Shown piece by piece: positions 54,305 through 64,000 of a DNA stretch of 64,000 nt (position 1 is its first letter; every line of letters begins with the position of its first letter). The DNA comes from Adineta vaga (taxonomy: Eukaryota > Rotifera), in the NCBI GenBank assembly GCA_021613535.1, contig CP075497.1, positions 744,001 to 808,000 on the forward strand. Reading direction: 5' to 3'. The translations under genes and the position numbers were made by a program. The notes below the pieces were generated by a model, which worked only from the letters and a program-made list of their open reading frames with translations, searched no databases and was not told where the DNA came from.

Positions 54305-55858
54305 GTATAGTTCGAGAAATTTAGTTTTTCAGATAAGTTTTCTTATCCATACATCTTAAAAGCAAAAAAAAATCGAGAAAAGAAAACAAACCCGTGAAAT
54401 GAATCTATTTATAATAAATATACATATAGTAGAGTGATTATTATTATTGAAATAGACTTACTATAAGGATATACTCAAAAACAGGAAAACAAAATAATTC
54501 GAAGAATTATCAATAATAAAAAATGAATTCATAAATGACATGTAATATGTTAGATAAAACGTATAATAGTCTCTATGTGAGAAAAGAACGGTAGTGTCAA
54601 ATTTGAAACCTGAATTCAATTGAAATATCTACTATTGAAGTTTTTTTCAACTAGCTGATTTTCAGTTTTGAATTATGCGTTCAATGCATCTTTGAATTTT
54701 CAATTTCAGAGTATTGACTGATTCAAGCTAGAAGTTAAGTTTTTTTTCAGAGTTAGATTATTGAACTTCTTCACTATCTGGATGAGCTTTTCAGATCTGA
54801 TTTTTTCTGATTTATTGAAAGCGAACTGTCTAATGTGTGTGTGTTAATAGTACTTAAGTGCAATATTAGTCGGACACCGTAGTATTCAGTTTTTTTGTTT
54901 GAATAAGATAAATAGTGCTTCATAACTCTCAGTCAGTGCGAATTTCTAAATATTTTGATATGAATATTCTTGAGATGCATGTATACCCCCACGAGATGAT
55001 GCTGGTGTATCGATTGGTTTAATTCTGTTTTTCTTTTTTTGGTTGTTGATTTTCTGTTGTTACTACTTGCGCAGGTGAAACACTGGCACCTATTTGAATT
55101 TGTTTTTGTTTGTTTTTGCAGTAATTGGAAGCGATGATGGTGGTAGCACGCCAGAACGGGTACTTTGAGGATGCACCAGCGCGCCTCCTGATCAAGATTC
55201 CGTGACATCTTCGCTCAGTTCTAATAGAGTTGAATCGATAATTGAATACTAGATACCTCAATTGAACTCAACTTTCAAGCTTGACATGTATGAATTCTTG
55301 AAGTGCTATTATGTTTAGGAATATGACCACCTAGAAACTCTCTGAGAATTCAGGAAATCCTTGAAACTTCTTAAAACGAAATTATTTGTGATAGTCTTTA
55401 AAGAATCAATAATTATTAGAATTCATGATTTTAGACATTTATATTCTTTAATCACACTATAATCCGTCAGTGTCCGAATATCTTTCGTAATCATTTCCGC
55501 TAGATTATTATGCAGCACATGAACATAAATCAAGGATCTATGGATGTATTGTACCACCATATGTCTGAATGCATCAGAATTTGCAATGGTTTTGAAAATC
55601 TCACAAAAATTAGACTGTTTCATTAGAAGCAGATTAAAATAAATTATGAAAATGCGAGAAAGAAACTGTAATCTATGTATATTGTCTTTTAAGAAGACGA
55701 GAAAATATAGACGAAGTGCCTGACGACGACATATGATTATTTTTTGCAGACACCATTCTTAATTTTATCAAGCTTTAGCATGTAGTTTTTTATGTTGTCA
55801 ATTAAAGCACTTCTTTACTTGGTCGTTGTCTATAATTAATGTACAGTGACGCTCAATT

Positions 55859-55907
55859 GGATGTGAGTGTTATTTTAATATGCTCACACACCCATAACCT
55901 ACCCTCT
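55859..55907. repeat. Degenerate telomere-like foldback repeat
   Basis: GGATGTGAGTG and CTCACACACCCATAACCTAC, ending CCCTC, around an AT-rich loop. Confidence 0.5.
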
Positions 55908-56181
55908 TTAGGACAGAACACATATACATATTTTTTTCTTCTTTCTATTCTTCTCCATATTTATAATATAATATATCGAAGGTTATACGCATCAACATAT
56001 CATTCTATATTGAGATACGGAAAAAAACATAGCTGGTGGAGCTAAATTATTGAATGTGGTCATATTCTTGATAAATCTGATAAAAATATCGATCTAAATA
56101 AGAAAAAATATAAAAGAAAAGTTATCAATAGTTTGTTTACAATTATTTCTATTCATTTTATTGTTTTCTGTTAGGTGTTCA

Positions 56182-56857
56182 TTATGTCGTGGTTTCAGCA
56201 ATTGAAATTGAATGAGAACCAATACCAGTTGATAACATAATTTGATTTTCAAAGGTACCATTTGAATTTCGAAAAAGAATAACAATGTTATGAGTACCAT
56301 AATTAGTCACAGCAATATCTAAATAATTAACGATATTGGCTGAGAATCATAACCCGTCGAATATGTTATTGCACTTGAAAAATTTGCATTTCCGTATTCA
56401 TAGAAGATACTTATACTATTGGTTCCATAATTGACGGTAATAAGATCAAGTAATGTATCGTTATTAATATCTGTAATAGTCATCCAAATAAGACGAAATA
56501 TATCAATGGATATTTCTATTTGACTTGCAAATGATTCATCTTCAAGTCCAAAAAAGAGTCCAATATTATAAGTACGAAAATTTGCTACTATACTATCTAA
56601 TCGATGATCCTTATTTAAATCATCAATAACGGCTATACAAGGAGCAGAACCTGTACCGATTAAATATTCTCTATGATGTTGAAAAGTAATATTAGTATTT
56701 CCAAGAAATATAGTTATACTATCGACAGCATTATTCACAACTACCATATCCAACTAAGTGTCATTATTAAAATTACCTGTAGCGATAGATCGTGGGCCAT
56801 ATTTATATTCAATTGGATTTGATTGAATTCTTTCGAATTTAACTCGACATTTTGGAA
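56182..56857 (-). pseudogene. FG-GAP repeat exon, disabled
   Basis: On the minus strand from an acceptor at 56858 come about four FG-GAP repeats (NFNNDT, DLNKDHRLD, DINNDTLLD, then YLDIAVTNYG). A TAG at 56756-56754 replaces a residue in the first DxNxD loop, and a frame change near 56310 separates the last repeat. No upstream TM exon like that of the gene at 479 is seen. It is a relic of the same terminal-exon type as 7095-8191. Confidence 0.65.
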
Positions 56858-58162
56858 CTAAACAAAACACTCAAATATCATTGTCTTTGTCTAAGAAGAT
56901 ATTCCGCGAAGAAATACTATATGTCTATCAAATCAAGAATATTAACAAACCTTATGGTCTTGGTGCTGTATAATAGACTGTTAAGTATACCAATAAGTAT
57001 TGTTATACTTAAGAAAAGAATGGATACACAAACAGAATGAATTAATAGATTCAGTATTGAATAAGGACTAGGAAACTATATACATATGTACAAAGTAGTA
57101 TTCAGAAATTCAGAAGCATATGTTTCAATCTCTATTATGTCGCAAAAGCATATTCATCAGACTATAAATCACCTATGTAATAATTCTGAAAGAACATAAA
57201 ATAAATTCTTATCTATTTCTTAGAGCGTTTCAAAATCTCTAACTTTCTTGATTATATTCTGAAGCAAATCACATAATAATAAAATTTGAAATAAAACTTT
57301 CTTTTTACTGAGAAATAAATTTGTATTGAATAAAGATTGATTTTAACGAAATCAATGAGTGTAAATGTTTAGATGAAAGTAAACAAAACTAAATAAAAAT
57401 CATATGATTTGCACCATGTTTTATATTAGGTTTAGTATAATGTTTATCGATGCATATAATCTATCAAGTGAGAGAATGAATCATACAGTAAAATATATCT
57501 CTTCTGATATATATATATATATATGAAGTAGACATTATTTTTAATTAAGTATATATAATAACCATAATAAGACATGACATTTAATTAATGTGCAAGAAGA
57601 AGGTAGAAAATATATGAAGATAGAATCAGCCGATAGTTAACTCTCTCTCTCTCTCTCTCTCTCTTTTTATATACGTAATACATTTTGCCTCTCGAGAATG
57701 TATCAGATCATAAACAAAAACCATTGACCAATAAATTACAATCTCATTCACCATACTTTTATCAATCTATTGGTTATTCAGAAGCATCATCTTGATGATG
57801 GGTTTAGGAAAAGGCCTTCTATTATCACACACTCATTTCATTGAGCATAAAGACAATAAGCAGCATTTCGTGATAAAGAGTTATTGTATAGTTTTTCTTC
57901 GATATATAAAATGAAACAGAGTCCAATGTCAAAGCTTTATAAAAGTAATAGAAAAATAGGAAAAAAGAATTATAAAACTAAGTTTTAGAGGCTTTATATT
58001 CTTTGAAAATTATTCTCGTTTGAATATATGTGCCCTAGCCTTTTATGAGTAATATTTCACAGAGAATAACGTAAAATAAAATGAATTCGACAAGAAAATA
58101 GTCAAATATAAATGTATACATGACGATTAGAGACAATATGAATGTAAATTATTTTTGTTTGA
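56858..58162. other. Intergenic with microsatellites
   Basis: (AT)n near 57507-57522 and (CT)n near 57642-57664. No gene recognised. Confidence 0.5.
57642..57664 (+). repeat. (CT)n microsatellite
   Basis: About eleven uninterrupted CT units followed by a T run. Confidence 0.9.
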
Positions 58163-60375
58163 TCATGGATATGTAACAGAGACAACATACGTATCCAAAT
58201 GTGGAGCACAAGTATATAGAAATGGCACAATGCGTGTAGTAAATATCTTTATAAATGTATTAATAACTCCAAATCTCTTCCGCATTCCAATGACAGTAAT
58301 GATAGGATTTTCAATCGTGGCGTTTAAATTGTGTTGCTGAAAGCAAATATGATAAGTACCATGTGGAGGTTCACTGTTTTCAGTCCAAAACACGATTTCA
58401 GGTCCAGTACCAGTCTTATCATCATAATTGATTGATCCATAATCGGTAGCGAAAGTTGCATTATTATTAGCAAGGTGAATATCTTTGTCATTTGGTGTTG
58501 TGACAATAAGATCTCCATCACCAGCTGTTGACCATGTAGCAGAAATAACAAAGTTTTCAGTACTAGCACAAAAACCGTTTACACACATTTGACTATTGAT
58601 ACACGCAGGGTTACAGGCAGTCCCTGAAACTAATAAAAACAAGAGTTTTTTTTATTAATATTAAATTTGAAGTATTGAATTTTGCCTTGAAACTTACTGC
58701 TTTTATTGATAATCGAAGTTCTCGAAGTGAGTGGTGGACATAAATGACTAGAGGTACGTTCAATTGGAAAACAAACTGGAACGTTGCAACGAGTATTATT
58801 AACACAAACGGTATTTGGTGTTGAGCATCTTAAATTGTCATTTTGACATAAATGTAAGTTTCTACAAGAGATGATTGTATCAGCACAAATACTACTTCCA
58901 CTCATTGTCATTGTTAAACATTCACAATCAATATTTGTCGAACATCGTAATGTTTGATTTCGACATTGTGATGATGATGAACAACATTCACAATTCGAAG
59001 ATAAGAATTTATTTGTATTTGTATCTAAATAACTGATATAAATGATGTAAAATATTGTAATAGAAATTACTTTCGAATGTGAAAATACAATTGCCATCCA
59101 TATAAATATTTTTTGGAATAGTACAACGATAGTTGCCTAAATAAGATATGGAAATTGGACGGATATGAAGAATATTTCCACGTGGATAAAACGGTTGTTG
59201 ATCTTGAATAATCTTGAAGAAAATAAAACAGAAGATATCATATCTTTAGTAATAAATATAAAATGGATTATGTGTTCAAATAACGAAATATTTCATTTGA
59301 GAAAAAAAACATACTTGACTATTATTAAAATACCATTGAATATGTTCATAATCTTCTTGTGCTGCACCTTGACATTGAATTTCGACAAAATCACCATCGA
59401 TCATATGTGTCGTAACAATATGTAAATATGTATGACTATGATTTGCTATAGAACAACTTTTAAATTAGAATTGAAAACTATTTTTCTTTAACTTACACGT
59501 CAATTCAAGATTATCTGTATGAGAATCATCAGTTTGTGAAATATAATCACTTTCTTCATACAATAGAACAATAGCTGATTCATATAAATACATATAATCT
59601 TCTGCTACACATATATATTCTCCAATTTTACTTGGATCATCTAATGTTATACGTGATATTAATGTGATTTGTGATATTGTTATTAATTTAATAGTATCAT
59701 CTATTGAAGCGTTGCGCTAAAAATATTTGTTTTCTTTTAAATGAATAAGAAGAAGATGTGTATTTGAAATATTTTACATATTTAGGTGTTTTTTGAATCC
59801 AATAAACAGATGTTTCTGAATTAGCTCCATAGGCTGTACAAGTTAAATCTACCGTTTGACCATGTCGAACACGAAGAACCATTGGATCAACTTCAATTCG
59901 AATTTCCACTCGATCATCTAACATTGATTGTGTTGATGCAAATATATCAGTATCATTGTTCATAATAGAAATAGTTGATGTTTCAAGATTATCAAAAACA
60001 ATTGTTTCACTTTTGGTCGATGTTTGTTCTGTAGTTTCCATGTGAAAATTATCAACTAAAATTTGGATTAGAATGATTTCTGTGCGTTGACAAAAGTGAG
60101 ATTTTCTTCTTGTTGAGTCACAGTTATTCATGATGATTTTAAGACATTACATTTCGAATCAGATCGATTTTCGTGAAGGTCACAAATGAGTTTATGAATT
60201 ATATTAACTTACTTTTATAGTATTCTGGTTGAAATCTTATCCTTTTTTCGACATTCTAATATGAAAAATGTATTATTCTTCTGAAGAATAGAAATATATA
60301 GTTTACTTTCGATATTGATATATTTACAATGGAACAGTAACATAGAAATAAATTTAAAAGGATTTTAGTATTCAT
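58163..60375 (-). CDS. Secreted protein with two Ig-like domains, Cys-rich repeats and a DUF2135-like domain
   Basis: Eight exons join in compatible phases: 60375-60307, 60255-60213, 60055-59778, 59716-59497, 59445-59315, 59212-59071, 59024-58698 and 58629-58163. Total 1677 nt, 558 residues. Exon 1 is a signal peptide (MNTKILLNLFLCYCSIVNIS). A Thr/Ser-rich linker precedes two Ig-like domains, each with the Cys-Trp-(Y)xC pattern (VDLTC..VYWI..GEYIC; VEIQC..IQWY..GNYRC). A Cys-rich region has repeated LRCS and CxC motifs, then EGF-like CNPACINSQMCVNGFCAS. The C-terminal domain has DLIVTTPNDKDI, GSINYDDKTGTGPEIVFW and PHGTYHICF, the DUF2135 pattern. No TM, so secreted or matrix-attached. Possibly adhesive or recognition-related, as inference. 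Confidence 0.8.
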
Positions 60376-60894
60376 TTCTAAAAATAGTTTGTCTGATAGA
60401 AGTTTAATACGAAGAAAAACTGGATATTTTCTTTTCTATTATATGAATATACATTTGTCAATCATTAGTCTATAACTAAGATAAAGAACATATGAAGAAT
60501 TGTTTTCACTGTCGGATTATCTATCTGATAGAATTACTATAATATCTTTTTTACTAGCGATAACTGGCTTATTTTTTATCTTCTATCATCACGTCAATAA
60601 CAAAAAAAAGACAAATATGAATTGTTTTTCGACACAATCTGTCTATGAAAAAAAATACTAAACGTTAACATTGATAATATCAATATTTTACAGATATCTA
60701 ATTCAATTTCTCTTCCTTTTGAGAATGTAAATATAAGTAAGAGAATATCTCAATGGTAAATGCAAAAAGAAGTATTTTGATTCTCTTCATCTATGATCAA
60801 TCTTACGCAATTACTATATACAAGATGAGTCATTCACACATCATTTTCTTTCAAGTAACTTATTAATGATGATGAAATCAGAAAAAAAGTATTT
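60376..60894. other. Intergenic, no gene recognised
   Basis: Between the Ig gene and the tRNA; AT-rich, nothing recognised. Confidence 0.5.
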
Positions 60895-60965
60895 CGTCAC
60901 TGCAGGGAATCGAACCCTGGTCTTCGGTCCGACAAACCGTGATACTACCATTGTACTACAGTGAC
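60895..60965 (-). tRNA. tRNA-Asp (GUC anticodon)
   Basis: 71 nt on the minus strand. The acceptor stem GTCACTG/CAGTGAC is perfect over 7 bp, the D arm is GTAC/GTAT with a GG loop, the anticodon loop is TTGTCGG (GUC, with U33), the T arm is CAGGG-TTCGATT-CCCTG, and the discriminator is G. No intron. Oddities: an A-A mismatch at the base of the anticodon stem, G rather than C at position 38, and an acceptor stem unlike the usual animal tRNA-Asp. The anticodon call is firm if the fold is right; charging is less sure. Confidence 0.85.
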
Positions 60966-61320
60966 TTATGTATTTCTAAGTTCAATACTTATCAACCTTT
61001 GTCTCACATCGTACCATTCTATTATTGTTATTTTTTGTCGGTATGCATATGTGTGTTGTTTTGATCCTTTCACGGCGACGGGTTATATGTAATTTGCTAT
61101 CTTTGTTATTTTGAAAAGCATTTATTTCATAGTGTGAGGCTTCTCGTTGAACTGTATCTAGATCGACCATTCGATGGAGTGTGGGTGAGTCTCTTGTATT
61201 CGCAAGGCTTTTTTTGTTCCTCGTCGTTTTTCTTTATCTTGGTGATAAAAAAAACAAGGAGAGCAAGTGCTCTCAATCTTTAAATACGTAACTACATTTC
61301 ACTATCGAAACATTATTAGG
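60966..61320. other. Spacer between tRNA and questin-oxidase-like gene
   Basis: Contains a single G/T-rich arm (GGAGTGTGGGTGAGTC) near 61175. No gene recognised. Confidence 0.5.
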
Positions 61321-62479
61321 ATGCCTCGTGCTATGCTAGATGAGTTATTGTAAACAAATTTTGATCAGTATCAAGTATTGTGGAATGAACATAAATTTCA
61401 TTCACATACTGTTCATCATCTTGGTGCATTATCATTACTCGGTGCCAATGATGAACAATTAAGAAATATTTATGAAAGCAGTATGCGTCCATATGATGAT
61501 AAGTACGAACCCTCACCACATGAAATTACAAAGGATAATTGGCGTAATTCAATTGATGATAAACGATTCTGTACTGCCTATCGAAATTTCTTTAATGCTG
61601 AACTACCAATAGAAGGCTATTGGAAAGAGAAATTTTTCGAATATATTCTCGATGATACTAATGGATCAGCACTGATCTTTTCATCTCTTGATAGTTTGAT
61701 TCATCCAATTATTCATATTGGTTATGCAATTTTATTAAATAGTCGAATAGTAGCATGTGTTCATTCTTATTATGAAACACCTACCAATTTGAAACCGCCA
61801 ACGAATGGAAAAAAGTCCTCACTTCAAATTATAAAGGATATTCGACGTGACGACCATGTACCGAACTTAGATGAGCCATTTCAGATTTGTTTGGTATTGA
61901 AAGACGATGAATCTGTCCTTCTTGAGCACTATAATGAATGGCAAATGCCAGAAGATTGTGACAAGACGATCGAAGAATTGTTCGACATGGCTGTCTACAT
62001 CTATGGTGCTACACATAAACCTGATCAAATCGATTTTGATTTTGTTCTTTTGCATCTTCTTACAGGAATGAATGCTATTCGAAATCTTCGATCCCATTTG
62101 GATAGGAACATAATGAAAAGACTTCTATGCTCTTTTTTCTATCTATCGATTGCTGTTTATATAGCTCAACGACGACCAAAAATCAACGAACATCTCCTTC
62201 ATGATTATAAGATGAAAGAGAACAAGTGCAATTGGGAATATGTCATTGATCATACATTACACTACAAAATTGGCTACAGAACCTCACGTTGTCAAGGTTA
62301 TTTATAGTTTAAAAGATGCTGAAAAAGATTATGAATCAAAAAATGAACTCTATTTGAAAGCTGCTGTGAAATCAGTAGATCATTTACGTACAGACACACC
62401 ATATAATTATTACAAGTCACATGAGCCTTGGATAGGAATGTCGGATGCAAATCGAGAACTCAATGTCAATAAACATTAA
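61321..62479 (+). pseudogene. Questin-oxidase-like (AflY-type, DUF4243) gene with a stop and a frameshift
   Basis: The frame starts at ATG 61321 (MPRAMLDELL), meets TAA at 61351-61353, and continues open to 62307 with FHSHTVHHLGALSLLGA, YGATHKPDQ-like and HPIIHIGYAI motifs of the questin oxidase-like family, enzymes of Baeyer-Villiger type oxidation in fungal polyketide pathways. Near 62265 the homologous reading shifts frame and resumes as EPHVVKVIYSLKDAEKDY to 62479. Two lesions in an otherwise well-kept gene suggest recent loss or two base errors. No introns. The family is common in fungi and bacteria; transfer is plausible. Confidence 0.6.
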
Positions 62480-62749
62480 CTCTTTCATATTGTACTATTT
62501 CGAAAATAGATCATTGGGAAAAGATGCAAATCCTAATGTGTGTCGCTTAATTTTTCTTTTTATAATTATATTATTTTGTTGATAGATTAACTATAGCACA
62601 AGAATACAATGTCTTTTGTAGTAGTATGATTATTTATCTTGTCTTATATATGGATACGTGAAAATATGCAAAATGTTAATCAGATATTTTTAACAACACA
62701 TATCAACTACTTCGAATATTAACGTTATGATTTTGATCAAGTTTTATTT
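62480..62749. other. Convergent intergenic
   Basis: Short AT-rich spacer between the questin-oxidase-like gene and the ART/4-TM gene, which end facing each other. Nothing else is seen. Confidence 0.5.
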
Positions 62750-64000
62750 CTATATGTCAAGGCAAGAATAGAATAAGGCGATAATACCACAACAACATAT
62801 TATAAGACCAATCAGTGAATATTGCGCGATCAATAACCAAAATGTGAACTTATATAGATTTTCATGACAATAGTTTGTTTCATTGTGTTGATTGTATTGA
62901 ACTTTCGTTCTCGTAGGAAATATCCATATACTTCCCTATTAAAATCAAACTAACAATTATAATGATAACATATTTAGTGTATATTACCATTATTAACCAT
63001 CCGAGAAAGAAGAAGAATAATAAACATAAAATAGAACTACTGATATAACGTCCAATTTTAATATTATCAGAGTACTTTTTGAATGTTATAAGCATCTAGA
63101 AAAAAATCGTATGTTTTTGAAATATCGATAGATCAAAGTCTTACTATAATGAATATCAAACTAAAAGTGGCTAGACCTACAGCTCCAAAAATAGTCATCC
63201 ATCGTGGAATCCATGATTGAATCGGACAATCATTTTTGTATATCTGACCAAAGATTAGAGTAGACATTGGGAGAATAATTGCTATGATTGATGTAATTAA
63301 TAATGCTATTCGCTTTTTTGACATTGGTTCTCGATAAATCTCCTCTGTAGTGAATGAAGGCATGAATTCTGAATTCGATATAGTATCAAATGATATTGGC
63401 TCATGAAATACATCTATTGAACAAAGTGTTAAAGAATTTATGATAATATGAATTTCACATACTCTGAGTATTCCATTGATGTTGATATTGAATTGAATTT
63501 GAATCATAATATTCCGCATCACATCGTTTTATTTCAAGTAATACTCCATAAATCATAACAGATGATCGATTTTTTGTTTTCCATTCTAATGCATCATTCG
63601 AGATATAAGGACATATTTGTATACCGTTTTCACGTGCTCTAACAGTTTCAGGTTGAACAATAATAGAATCAGGTTTTTGTTTACATTGTAATGCTACTTT
63701 TATAGTATATAATTGAAAATTATAAGGTGATTGAAATTCGTGTGTAGAAGCATAACAATCAAGTCCAGCATAACTAATTGATGGTGTTGTAAAAGTATAA
63801 TGTTCTCTTGGAATATGACCTTCTCGTATTTCTAACTTTTTCCCATGCATTGTAGTATCATTTGGTAAAAGTAAATTTCGATGTTCAACACATGATATAG
63901 CATTTTCAATAGTTGTTCCATGATAACAATTCAGCCATGTATCCCATACATTATGATGAATAAAGAATGCTTCGTCAACTGATACACCAAAACGAGTCCA
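62750..64000 (-). CDS. H-Y-E ART-like domain fused to four-TM domain (5' end outside the window)
   Basis: Partial gene, at least four exons: 64000-63463, 63413-63145, 63095-62988 and 62935-62750, with introns of 49-53 nt in compatible phases. The first exon encodes CYHGT, about 65 residues later FTTPSISYAGLDCYAS, and later NDALEWKT. This H..Y..E order is that of PARP-type ADP-ribosyltransferase folds. A linker (FHEPISFD...REPMSKKR) leads to four hydrophobic helices (ALLITSIIAIILPMSTLIFG; MTIFGAVGLATFSLIFII; SILCLLFFFFLGWLIM; FWLLIAQYSLIGLIICCCG). The second loop has an IWIF...YCHENLYKF segment before the last helix. The ART assignment is inference from motif order. Known PARPs are soluble, so the membrane fusion is unusual. 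Confidence 0.6.

Larger units (their letters stand above)
52853..56181. other. Gene-poor 3.3 kb
   Basis: No gene recognised. Holds a possible solo LTR at 53834-54304 and a foldback at 55859-55907. An antisense ORF at 55019-55261 is Gln/Lys-rich at its end and could be a stray exon. The rest is AT-rich. Confidence 0.4.

Noticed and set aside
55019-55261. Possible exon on the minus strand
   Set aside because: Composition is suggestive, but there is no start, no partner exon and no recognisable domain.
1-64000. CRISPR array or prokaryotic operons
   Set aside because: No direct repeats with regular unique spacers; genes have spliceosomal introns and no ribosome-binding-site spacing.

Overview
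The window looks like nuclear DNA of a small invertebrate, most probably a bdelloid rotifer (Adineta/Rotaria-like). It is AT-rich, its spliceosomal introns are mostly 45-60 nt with GT..AG ends, and it holds many divergent rhodopsin-like GPCRs, FG-GAP proteins, several kinds of ADP-ribosyltransferase (ART) and secreted glycosidases of non-metazoan type (GH19, GH5). Arms of the form GAGGGTGTGGGTGTGGG / CCCACACCC are scattered throughout; to my knowledge TGTGGG is the bdelloid telomere unit. The species assignment is inference; no database was searched.

Layout. 479-8191: one 12-exon gene on the + strand, reconstructed with all intron phases compatible (1805 codons before the stop). It has three consecutive ~450-residue two-TM, Cys-rich modules, a further TM segment and a seven-repeat FG-GAP propeller. 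9053-12512: a GPCR cluster (one intact, two decayed). 13106-14011: carbonyl-reductase-like SDR. 14399-20046: small unknown genes, a PAN/beta-helix gene with one in-frame stop, a small Cys-containing secreted protein and a two-domain fasciclin protein. 21388-24225: ART-TPR gene with an in-frame TAG inside the TPR array. 24606-27822: single-exon GPCR, GH19 chitinase, small secreted protein. 29998-31146: intronless GH5 glycosidase. 31772-33538: a four-TM protein and two weak ORFs. 36318-39197: a second, intact ART-TPR gene. 39693-42850: GPCR fragment, hAT-like foldback element, CD225/dispanin protein. 42850-45773: decayed third ART-TPR copy with an insertion. 47089-52852: two GPCR-ART pairs, the first broken and the second apparently intact, with a beta-helix protein between them. 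56182-62479: FG-GAP pseudogene, an eight-exon Ig-Ig-Cys-rich-DUF2135-like secreted protein, an Asp-type tRNA and a disabled questin-oxidase-like gene. 62750-64000: the 3' part of a gene joining an H-Y-E ART-like domain to a four-TM domain.

Themes. ART folds recur in three architectures: R-S-ExE with TPR, stand-alone R-S-ExE, and H-Y-E with a membrane domain. Surface and secreted proteins dominate. Short telomere-like hairpins fall into at least three families by loop sequence and sit repeatedly at the broken ends of truncated genes. Much of the window reads as accessory, fast-evolving sequence with a high pseudogene load; tRNA, SDR, CD225 and fasciclin genes are the ordinary content.

Limits: exon boundaries were chosen by eye from frame, phase and splice consensus; family names rest on motif recognition only.
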